Made by a program: the position numbers and the translations under genes
Source: Aculops lycopersici
Lineage: Eukaryota; Arthropoda; Arachnida; Trombidiformes; Eriophyidae
NCBI GenBank assembly: GCA_015350385.1
Contig: WNKI01000002.1
Coordinates: 4,320,379-4,384,378, forward strand
Reading direction: 5' to 3'
Length of the DNA stretch: 64,000 nucleotides
Notes under the pieces: model-generated
Databases searched by the model: none
What the model saw: only the letters and a program-made list of their open reading frames with translations
Told to the model about the DNA's origin: nothing
In this document: positions 43,426-52,161 of the stretch, piece by piece
Layout: the number at the start of each line of letters is the position of its first letter
Numbering within the stretch: position 1 is the first letter of the stretch

Positions 43426-44160
43426 ATGCAGCCTCTCTGGACATGTCCAGTAGGAAGTCAATCGCCACTGGTGCAAAAACAGTCACTCATAAGGAGACTC
43501 GTGATACGATGGTCTCAACCAAAACTGAGGTCACAGGTAGAGAGGGTGGTCACAAGGATACTGAGGGTGTGAAGAGTCCTATGGGTCATCATAGATCTGC
43601 TAGCAAGGAGACTCGCGAGTCTGTGGTCTCATCCAACGCCGGGGTTACTAGTAGAGAGGGTGGTCAAAAGGACTCTGAGGGTGTGAAGAGTCCTTTGGGT
43701 CGGCGTAGATCTTCTAGCAAGCACACAGCAACCACCCAGACTAACCTGAAGTCTAGCGAGTCGCATGCTCAGGGAATGAAAGTAACCAGGACAAGGGAGC
43801 GAGATCATGGGGCCAAGGTGGATAAATACGAATCGACTAAGCTATTCACCACTGGTCAGGATGGTGCAAGGTCATCAATGATCGAGGGGAATAAAAAAGG
43901 TAGAGCTGATATATCCGGACTGAATGCAGCCTCTCTGGACATGTCCAGTGGGAAGTCGATCGCCACTGGTGCGAAAACAGTCACCCATAAGGAGACTCGC
44001 GAGACGATCGTCTCAACCCATGCCGAGTCCACAGGTAAAGAGGGTGGTCACAAGGGTACTGAGGGCGTGAAGAGTCCCTTGGGTCGGCGTAGATCCGCGA
44101 GCAAGGAGACTCGCGAGTCCGTGGTCTCGACCGACGCTGAGGCCACAGGCAAAGAGGGTG
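41870..44160 (+). repeat. Coding tandem repeat array (modules of about 260-380 bp and 120 bp)
   Basis: Direct inspection shows five copies of the A-module start at about 41870, 42479, 42864, 43246 and 43742, and 120-bp B modules near 42162 and 42282 and again near 43545 and 43665. Copies are nearly identical at the DNA level, including silent sites, pointing to recent duplication or gene conversion. Confidence 0.85.
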
Positions 44161-44522
44161 TTTACAAGGTGGTTGAGGTTGTGAAGAGTCCCTCGGGTCA
44201 GCGTAGAACCAGGTACAGATACACAACAACCACCACAACCCTCACTGCCGAGCGTCAAAGACAGGAGGCCATTGCTCAAGCTCAGGCCCATGAGGAGGAG
44301 AAGAGGCACGAGAAGAAACGTGAGTCAAGAAGTGCAAACGAGTCTGGAATGAATGTAGTTTCTCTCAATATCTCGGGAACCAAATCGACCGCGAGCTCAA
44401 CGTCGAGATTGTCTCAAGCAAGTACTACAAACAAGCTGAGCAAGTATCCGTCAAGTACCTCGTCGCCAAAGCCCATGTACGAGGAGTATAAGAAGAAGAA
44501 GAAGCGAGACCCACCTGTTTGA
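43386..44522 (+). CDS. Tandem-repeat hydrophilic protein, C-terminal part (+1-shifted continuation)
   Basis: Open in the shifted frame from just after the slip (first in-frame ATG at 43443) to the stop at 44522. It continues with B and A modules and ends with a unique tail: a basic/Glu-rich helix (ERQRQEAIAQAQAHEEEKRH) and a Ser/Thr-rich stretch ending YEEYKKKKKRDPPV. Module order and amino-acid sequence carry straight on from the upstream frame, so biologically this is one gene of about 965 codons. Either a sequencing deletion in a homopolymer or a real frameshift separates the halves. AATAAA at 44719 and 44742. Confidence 0.65.
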
Positions 44523-44876
44523 GTGTTCATTCCAAAGAAGATTCCGGTTTGATATTAATCAATCTTTATCTGGGTAAGGTACAAGCCAGCTTTATGGGAC
44601 CAGAGTCTATATAGACACTAGAGACAACAAGTAATTGAAATAAGACACTACTATCTGTTGTAGAAGTAGTATTTGGTTACAAGTGAAGCCTGAAATGGGG
44701 TTTCTCATCAGCTTTCATAATAAAATATAGAAATGATGACTAATAAACATAAATTTAGAATCTCATATCAGAAGTTGATTTAAAACATTTATTCATTGTT
44801 GTTATTGTGACGAAGAAGATGCTTACTTAATGCTCAATGTCAGAAGATCTACTCTCTTGCACATTCAAGAGATTGA
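44523..44876. other. Tail-to-tail 3' region of the repeat-protein and NOS-like genes
   Basis: 354 AT-rich bases; AATAAA for the plus gene at 44719-44724 (and 44742-44747), and its complement for the minus gene at 44788-44793, 84 bases past its stop. Confidence 0.55.
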
Positions 44877-46928
44877 TCAGACTGAGTTCTCATATATCTC
44901 TTGCACTATTTGTGCTCGTTCAAATGGATTCTCCAAGGTGAAAACATACTGATTGTTTGGACCCTGCAACTTGTTCAGCTCGTTGCTCTTTTTACCCTTC
45001 CATTTGGGCAACAAGGCCATGATTTTGTTTCGCGTAAGTCCCTGAGATTGTTGATAGTTCCTGGCGATGCTCTCAACAGTTAGAATCTCGATGGCTTGAG
45101 TCATTTGAGCATCGCAAGAGGTGTAGAGGCAACCATTTTGTTCAATTAACAATTTGGCAATCCGGTTGCCCAACTCCATCAATTCCTTGTCCTCGATCTT
45201 CACCTTGGGCGTCTGGGTTTGGGTTGAGCTAACGGACGAGATTGAGGCCGCACTCGATAACAAGGACACTAAATGTCTTTTGTTTATGTAGCTCAGCGAG
45301 GAGACAATCTTGTGAGTCAAGATATTCTTGAGCTCATTCCTAAACAAATCCTCAATCTTGCACTTGCTGCCTGTCAAACAAACCAGCTGCATCTCGCCAA
45401 ATTTTTTGGGCATTAAATCCTTGAATAGAGTATAGAATACCTGAGCCCTATCGTACTCTAGGCTACGTTGCTGCCAGAATGGTCTAAATGCAACAACTCC
45501 AATATCTTGGCCAATCATGATTATTGGTCGCTCTCGGTTGCCCTTTAGCGTGAACCTCGGGTTTTCAACAAACTCGCAAACAATATGATCGCCGGCTTGC
45601 AAATTCAACAGGTGATTCGAGCACAAACCCTCGTAAAGAACAGGAGTTGGGCTGGAGTTGATGTCCGCATTGTTGTCTACAATATTTCCTGTGGTTGCGG
45701 CTGCTGTCGATCGCAGGGAAGCCGTGGAGCCTCGTTGACTAATGCGCGAGGCACTAGAGCCAACGGAGCCCAAGGTCGACGAGGAGGCGTATTGACTCAT
45801 CAGGGGACCCGAGAAGGTGGGCACCTGTTGCACCTGGTGCGTGCTAATTGGCGACGAGCTCAAGTCGGCCACCGACCTGAGCGATCTAACGCTACGAGAG
45901 TTGCGCGCGCCGCCCATCATCATGGTGCCTAGCGATGCCGAAGTTGAGGCTTCAGGGGCTGGCGAGGCTCGTTGTTGGTTAACCTGTTGCTTGGAGCCAG
46001 CTGCGGTTGGCGATAAGTGAGTGCCGGGGGTCTTCTGGGCTGCAGCTGCCGCCCTCTTCATTGCAGCCAAGGGTTGGTTCAAGCCCAAATTAACAACGGC
46101 ATTCTTCACCTGTTGCGACTCTCGATCGCGCTCCTTCGATAGCAACAGGTTGCTAGTAATGTGTTGCAAGGAAAACTTATGCTCAAAAACAATAATCTCA
46201 GCTCGAAAACGTTTGCTAGATTTAATGCTCGAGATTGAATATAATCTCGGCTGTTGAAAACTCAATTCGTTTAATAAAACTCGCGCCGATACTGGCTGAC
46301 AAGAGGTTGCAAACTCGTCGAAGGTTAATTTAAGTGTACGAAGCGAGGAACAAATCCACTTCTCCCAACTCTCTTCGGTTTTAATTATTGATTGCAACTT
46401 GGACTTTTGCTCGCGCGAGGTACAATTATCACATATAAAGCGCAACAAATCTCTTGTTGGTGGCATTTGGATGTCATATAAATAAGTGAGCGCCATCCTG
46501 AGACTATCCTTTCCGAATTGTTGCGTCCACTTGTCCAATGGATCAGCTGCTAAATCTGGTTGTGTTTTAGTAGTTGTAGTGCTGGTGGTAGTAGTAGTAG
46601 TAGTAGAAGTATTGGTTGGTGTTGATGGCTGCGCTGATGTTGTAGGTGGTGGTGGCTGTTGCGCAACAAAATTACTAAGATCATCCTTCAAATGTCTCAT
46701 AATTGACTTCACCTGGGCAGCATTGTTGGCCGGATAAACTCCCAATCGAGTGCCTGCAATGTACTCAATATTTGGAAAGGCACTAGTGTCCATCTCGAGG
46801 GTTGCAGACCTCAGGCCACACTTTTGGTTGATCGTCGAGTGGGGATACATTTTGATCAATGGAATTGCAATGAGATCACGTCTGAAGAAATCGCTCAAGC
46901 CCTTGGCTAAATCCCGAGGATTGGACAT
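44877..46928 (-). CDS. Nitric-oxide-synthase-derived reductase-domain protein (FAD/NADPH half only, degenerate)
   Basis: Single-exon 683 residues, ATG at 46928. It aligns with the C-terminal half of NOS: a connecting-domain start (TRLGVYPANNAAQV), DSLRMALTYLYDIQMPPTRDL, SWEKW, VLLNELSFQQPRLYSISS (FAD motif, NOS RYYSISS), GLCSNHLLNLQAGDHIVCEF (NOS GVCSSWL), GQDIGVVAFRPFWQQR at 473-488 (NOS GPGTGIAPFRSFWQQR; the FWQQR is NOS-specific against cytochrome P450 reductase) and LYTSCDAQMTQAIEIL (NOS CGDVTMA). The heme-oxygenase and FMN domains and calmodulin site are absent. NADPH-site residues are altered: GPGTG reads GQDIG, CGD reads SCD, and the SRE ribose-binding motif is not visible. About 130 Ala/Ser-rich residues are inserted after the FAD motif. 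It cannot make NO; a flavin-binding or regulatory role is inference. Confidence 0.82.
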   Translation of the reverse strand: MSNPRDLAKGLSDFFRRDLIAIPLIKMYPHSTINQKCGLRSATLEMDTSAFPNIEYIAGTRLGVYPANNAAQVKSIMRHLKDDLSNFVAQQPPPPTTSAQPSTPTNTSTTTTTTTSTTTTKTQPDLAADPLDKWTQQFGKDSLRMALTYLYDIQMPPTRDLLRFICDNCTSREQKSKLQSIIKTEESWEKWICSSLRTLKLTFDEFATSCQPVSARVLLNELSFQQPRLYSISSIKSSKRFRAEIIVFEHKFSLQHITSNLLLSKERDRESQQVKNAVVNLGLNQPLAAMKRAAAAAQKTPGTHLSPTAAGSKQQVNQQRASPAPEASTSASLGTMMMGGARNSRSVRSLRSVADLSSSPISTHQVQQVPTFSGPLMSQYASSSTLGSVGSSASRISQRGSTASLRSTAAATTGNIVDNNADINSSPTPVLYEGLCSNHLLNLQAGDHIVCEFVENPRFTLKGNRERPIIMIGQDIGVVAFRPFWQQRSLEYDRAQVFYTLFKDLMPKKFGEMQLVCLTGSKCKIEDLFRNELKNILTHKIVSSLSYINKRHLVSLLSSAASISSVSSTQTQTPKVKIEDKELMELGNRIAKLLIEQNGCLYTSCDAQMTQAIEILTVESIARNYQQSQGLTRNKIMALLPKWKGKKSNELNKLQGPNNQYVFTLENPFERAQIVQEIYENSV

Positions 46929-47043
46929 CTTTTTATTGTTCGCTTCCTTCTTGTTCTGTTGTCGTCGATGTTGTTGTTATTTCTTATCGTCGTCCTAATT
47001 CAATTATCTCAATAATCTCAGTAATGATATTATTGTTACCATA

Positions 47044-47090
<47 letters not shown>

Positions 47091-47394
47091 ATGTAATTTA
47101 ATGTAGTGTCGTCTATCTAAATAACTAAAAGAGATAGTTTAAATGTGTTTGTGTCAATCTGAAGTCCGATATGATGAAGATTCAATATATTTTAAAATTT
47201 CTCTTATGATTAAACAATATTTTGTCCGTCGTCTGCGCTCGCCGACGAAGGGATTTTTTCTCACCCTTTCTCTTTGAGACTTGTAGTACTTATGAAGAAC
47301 ATGATAATATGAGAGAGAAGGGGGGAAAGAAAAAACCATCGCTAGGTGGTTTTTAGCAACAATAGGGGGAATGTATAATAATAATAAAAACTGG
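46929..47394. other. Spacer between the NOS-like gene 5' end and the knirps-type gene 3' end
   Basis: AT-rich. It contains a 45-bp (ATG)n/(GAT)n trinucleotide microsatellite at about 47044-47089. Promoter of the NOS-like gene and 3' UTR of the knirps-type gene are expected; no canonical poly(A) hexamer for the latter was found. Confidence 0.45.
47044..47089. repeat. (ATG)n trinucleotide microsatellite
   Basis: About 15 uninterrupted ATG/GAT units seen directly. Confidence 0.9.
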
Positions 47395-48270
47395 CTACTG
47401 ATTTGCCGCTGGTCTTTGGCTCACTAGTGATTGGTAGAGGAAGAATTGAACTAATTGGGAGTAAAAGTGGCCCGCGTCCATGGAGTTGCCTGCGCCCGCA
47501 ACGGCCGCCGCAGCCACCGCCGCCGCCGCTACATTTGGGGCCGCGTTTTGTTGGTTTGCAGAGGCGGCGCATAGCGCCGATAGGAGTTGCTCCTGCGACA
47601 AGCAGCTGGAGGGCATTTGAGCTTGAGTGCCGGAAGTGGCGAGAACGGGGGCAGGTGGTTGGTGGTCTTGGTGTGAGTGTTGTTGTTCATGGTCTTGATC
47701 TTGATCTTGATCTTGATCATGGTCTTGGTGTCGTTGGTGTTGTTGTTGTTGTTGCTGCTGCTGATGTTGTTGGATTTGTTGTTGAAGTTGTAGTTGCTGC
47801 TGGAGTTGTAGTTGGTGTTGGAGTTGCTGAAGCTGGAGCTGGTGTTGGTGTTGTTGGTCATGATCTTGGTGCTGGTGCTGGTGTTGTTGCTGGCTTGTTA
47901 TTGATCCAATTGATGAAGATAATCCCGACGGAGCTAAGGGTGAGTTGGACGAGGGTGGATTATTTGTGTGCTGTTGCATGATTCCCTGTTGGTCCTGCAG
48001 TAAACAATGGATCTTGAACCAATTTGATCGGCGCCCATAGCGCGAGCCCGACTTTGACATGCCAACGGAGAAGCACTTCTTCAGGCGGCACGATTTGCAC
48101 GAGGTCCGATTTTTCTTATTGATGACGCAAGAGTCATTGTTCTTGCACTCGCCTATGGAGGAGCGATTATTGTAGGTGCGACCAAAGAACGACTTGCAAC
48201 CTTCGCAGGTGAAGGCGCCGAAGTGGTAGCCGGCGGCGATCTCGCCGCAAACCTTGCAATTTTGATTCAT
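47395..48270 (-). CDS. kni: Knirps-family nuclear receptor (NR0A), DNA-binding domain without ligand-binding domain
   Basis: 291 residues, ATG at 48270. Residues 1-80 are the two-zinc-finger domain with the knirps signature: CKVCGEIAAGYHFGAFTCEG, CKSFFGRTYNN, CKNNDSCVINKKNRTSCKSC, RLKKCFSVGMSKSGSRYGRR, then SNWFKIHCLLQ, the family's C-terminal extension. No ligand-binding domain follows, as in kni/knrl/eg. Residues 100-200 are extremely His/Gln/Asp-rich (HQ repeats and a DQDQDQ run) and the C-terminus is Ala-rich (AAAVAAAAVAGAG) with a short conserved-looking end. Family members are sequence-specific repressors for segmentation, tracheal and head patterning. It is the only gene next to 15.7 kb of noncoding DNA, as expected for a developmental regulator with many enhancers. 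Confidence 0.93.
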   Translation of the reverse strand: MNQNCKVCGEIAAGYHFGAFTCEGCKSFFGRTYNNRSSIGECKNNDSCVINKKNRTSCKSCRLKKCFSVGMSKSGSRYGRRSNWFKIHCLLQDQQGIMQQHTNNPPSSNSPLAPSGLSSSIGSITSQQQHQHQHQDHDQQHQHQLQLQQLQHQLQLQQQLQLQQQIQQHQQQQQQQQHQRHQDHDQDQDQDQDHEQQHSHQDHQPPAPVLATSGTQAQMPSSCLSQEQLLSALCAASANQQNAAPNVAAAAVAAAAVAGAGNSMDAGHFYSQLVQFFLYQSLVSQRPAANQ

Positions 48271-48627
48271 ATTCCTCTATGTGAATTGGTGTGGTGGTGG
48301 TGGTGGTGGTAATGGTGGTTGAGATTTGAAATTTAAAATTTGCTATTATTTTGCTCAACTTGATGTCACTTCGCGTCGCTTGGTCTTGACTGTGAACTAG
48401 AAACTTTGGTTATGAGAACTTGGAGGAAAAGTTTGCATGCTGATGCTCGGCGCCAGCGGCAGCCTGTTGCAATTGCTCCAGCTACCACTGCGCCTGCTGT
48501 TGCATTTACCTGCGCCTGCGCACTCAATCGCTCGCTCGCTCGCTCGCGCTCACAACAACCACCGACTGGAGCAGCGCGCGGTGGTTTTAGTGCTGCTGGT
48601 TTTTCTCTTGACGCTGCTGCTGCTGCC

Positions 48628-48672
48628 ACTGCCGCCACTGCCGCCACTGCCGCCACTGCCGCCACTGCCGCC
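48628..48672. repeat. ACTGCCGCC nonamer tandem repeat
   Basis: About five copies of ACTGCCGCC followed by GCC/GCT runs, about 360 bp upstream of the knirps-type ATG; it creates long Ala/Gly frames that are artefacts. Confidence 0.8.
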
Positions 48673-50620
48673 GCCGCCGCTGCTACTGATGCTCAGCGCA
48701 CCGCAAAATGCAAAGCTGCTGCAGCTTGGCGAGCGGAATGTAAGCATGTCGCTCGCTCGGCGCGCAACCCAGAAACGACAACACAGAAAACGTGTGTGAG
48801 TTTGTGTTGTGCGTGTTGCGGGCCGCAGCAATAGCCTTTCGCTCCGCGCTCCTCCGACTGTCTCTCTGTCTGCTTGCTCACAGTCTGTGTGTTCGCCTTT
48901 AATTCCACAACAAGGCAGCGACTTGTTGCATTGGAGAGCAAATAAAAATTGCGGTTGTTGTTGCCGGTTCGCACGTTACGAGCAGCAAGTTGCAACAAAA
49001 AGCAACCAGAGGCAACTCTGTCTCTCTCTCTCTCTCTCTTTCTCTCGCTGACTCTCAGGCGAGGAGAGATACAGCGACTGAGCAAGTTAAAGCGAGAGTT
49101 GAACTTGAACTCTGGTTGCAAAACTCGCTCGCCCCGCTGAACGCTGTTGCGTTTTGCACGTTGCCCTCCAGATTTATGCACCAAAAAAATTTGTCGCTCC
49201 CCTCAATCGCACTGCTCCGCTTTGTTTTGGTTTGTCTTTGTGTGCCACGAGTTTGTGTCGTCAGCTTTTTAGCGCTTAGGAGGGGAAAATAACCAACGGA
49301 TTTTCTTGCATCAATCTGAAAAATTTTGTGGACACCACTGACGACGACGACGACGACAACAACAACATTAACAGCCACTGTGACAAAAACAACGAAAAAT
49401 TTGGCAACTTTGTGTCAAATTAATTGTAACAGAAGCCTAATCAATCGATCGAGTTTCCATCCCATGGATCAAATTATATTCTATTCAATTCAATTCAATT
49501 GACCATCGAGTTCATTCAAAGAGTTTCACTGGATTTCGAGAGAGTTAGTTGGTGTTAACACCATCACTAATGAAGCGCATGCAGTAAGACGATAAGTTGA
49601 TGGCCTCTTTTCCAGTTTGCCTCCCTCTCTCTTTCTCAATACTTATCTATTCTTTTGCGCAATCAAAAAACGCCAGAGGCGAACAACTATCTAGATGATA
49701 GAGGGAGAGAGAAGGCGACACAAAGTTTCAAATTCGTCCCGTGGAGGCATTTATTTTTGGGCGCCTCCTCTCAGCCTAATCTTCCGTTCAAATGTATAAA
49801 TTCGACGACGACGATGACGACGAGCTCGCTATGCTCGTCCCGAGTCTAGAGGTCGGGGCGAAGTTCATAATAAGAGAGAATGCGTGTGTGTTTTGCGCTC
49901 AGAAAAGCATCAGGTGGCAACCGAGCGGGAAACTTTGTGTGATTGATGATCTCGGGGTCAAGTTGCGTGGCTTATGGCATTCTCAGTTTCAATTTCAATT
50001 TCAATCACAATTTGCCGGCCACTTGCTGTTTGTTTGAGCGCAGTTTAGTCTAGTCGTACAGTTTAGTTGGTTTGGGAGGAATCACAATATTGGAACTGAT
50101 CATCGTCATTTGGAAAGAGAGATAGAATTTAGAGACTGAGACTGAGACAGAGACAGAGATGGACCAAGTAAGACAAAGAGCAAATAAGTGAACAATTTAA
50201 AAGAATACAAACTGAGAGGAAATGGGAGAGAATTAGAAAAGACTAAAATCCAATTTGATATAATATAATTCACTAGATTGATGAGCCAAATTTCTCATCT
50301 TTCAGCCGAGTGGCTGTCGTTAGCCATTTTGGCCTCTTCCTGTTCATTGGATCCTCATATTGGCCCTTAATCGTTCCTCTCTTTCTCTCTCGCTTTCGCT
50401 TCAGCCTTCGCTTAACCTGAACTCGATATACCTGAAAATTTCAAACCCAATGGGACATCCAGTGGCGCGAGACGGGCGAGGCCAGCGAGGAAACTGCCGT
50501 TGCCTGTTTCAGTTCTTCTGGTTCCAGATCCACCGAGTGTCAGTTTCGATGTCAGTGGACTAAAAACAAACCAGAAAAAGTTTAACTTGAGGAGCTTGGT
50601 TTCGAGGTCGAGTGGTTGTT

Positions 50621-50653
50621 CTTTTCGCAGTAAACAGTGTTTACTGCGAAAAG
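50621..50653. repeat. 33-bp near-perfect palindrome with two forkhead-type cores
   Basis: Arms 50621-50636 and 50638-50653 are perfect 16-base reverse complements around a single G. Each arm ends in TAAACA/TGTTTA, which is a forkhead core. Confidence 0.9.
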
Positions 50654-51284
50654 GAGAGGAGAGAAGTCGAGATGAGCACGTGAGGTGGAAACTTTTCCAA
50701 CTTTGCCTTTTGTCGCAGCTCTGTCTGTCTCTCTACCTGAAACCCAACGCCAACCAACTTTTCCAACCACCGACTCCTAAAACTCACTGCAAACTCCCCT
50801 ACGCCAGTTAGCTCTAGGAAACACGATCACAACTCGACTTGTTCCAATCGACGGCCATTGAAATCGAGCGCTAAAATCGGCTAATCCGGCGCGATATTTG
50901 CATTATGATGCCGCCAAATGATGATGCTGATGATGATATTTCTCTTGGTTCCCCGCGATGCGCCGCAGTTGACGCTGTGCACCGGCTAAATGGGACTTGA
51001 CCAGAATGAGACCAGCAGCTACTTGTTGCTGCTTGTTGTTTTCACTATACCTTTCGTCGCTCGCTCTTCTTTCTCTTCTCTATTTAATTCTCAATCTCAA
51101 TCTCGTTATTGAAACTACAGGTTGGTGCCACTAATCCGGCCGCCGGCGCCAACTTGCCGAGAGGCTTGGCCAACCAGCGATTCACTTTCCCCACGGCGCG
51201 CGTGGTGTCAGGGGAGAAAGAGAGAGCAGCGAGACCGCGACCGCGATAAGCGCGCGCCAGGTAAGCGATAACCTCAAATTGTTT

Positions 51285-51288
<4 letters not shown>

Positions 51289-51320
<32 letters not shown>
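51289..51320. repeat. CT dinucleotide tract
   Basis: Sixteen or so uninterrupted CT units in the gene desert. Confidence 0.85.
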
Positions 51321-51327
<7 letters not shown>

Positions 51328-52058
51328 GACCGTCTCACTCGAAAAATCAAAACATTTCTCGCTCGCGGGGGGCGACAAAATATGAACATTCTTGTCCCAC
51401 TCGTCTGCAAACCAAACTGAACTTCTGAATCTAATTCTAGTTCCTCAATTTGCTAATTCTAAAACTAGCCAAAGTCGAGTGCAGGCCAAATCCAAGAGCA
51501 GTGCTGGCGAGATGTCAACTGGCGTCAATTCCTCTCCCTCTCTCTCAGGTGGTAGGCGGTAGCCAAAGAGAGGCAAAGCAGAGAGACCATTAGCTTAACT
51601 CTGCGGCACAAGTGCTCTCTCGCAGTGGGTCAGTTTGATCACTGTTTCTGGCAATGGCGCCGATAATCATAATAGTAATATAATAATTCATATCATGCTC
51701 ATATTTTCAGCCGACTTTACCTGCAACCAGTTGGAAAGAAAAGGACAAAATATTTGCCTGCTCTCTCCGTTTAAATTTGCGAAAAATTTGGGCCACGCGA
51801 GGGAATTCCACCTCTCCAGTCTTCTACCGTTAAATGCCCTTCAAAGGAAAAGAGCAAGCCAATCAAGTCGAGGGCAAAATATGATATGATATTGATACGG
51901 ATGCTCAAGTTTAACGGCGCAAACCACAAGCGCAGATCCATCATCAGAGTCTTTGAGGTTTTTGAGAGAAGATTTTGTTTTATCTTTTAGCCAAATCTAA
52001 ATGTTCCATTCGGTCGCTCGCATTCTTGAGCAGTTTAGCCAACCAACACTCGCTACCA

Positions 52059-52161
52059 CAACAACCACGACCTGTTGCTCTTTCTCTAAAATTTGACGTT
52101 GAGCTGATTAGCAACTCGGGTCCAACGCCAACAGAGAAAGAGCAACAGGTCGTGGTTGTTG
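52059..52161. repeat. 29-bp perfect inverted repeat with 45-bp spacer, each arm containing CAACAGGT
   Basis: Left arm 52059-52087 and right arm 52133-52161 are exact reverse complements. Each carries the dispersed CAACAGGT motif (52070-52077 and 52143-52150). The spacer 52088-52132 is not obviously structured. Confidence 0.92.

Noticed and set aside
47403..47981. 192-codon plus-strand frame with Val/Gly repeats opposite the knirps-type gene
   Set aside because: Antisense shadow of the His/Gln repeat coding region.
48366..48834. Ala-rich frames around the ACTGCCGCC repeat
   Set aside because: Produced by the nonamer repeat; no other coding evidence.
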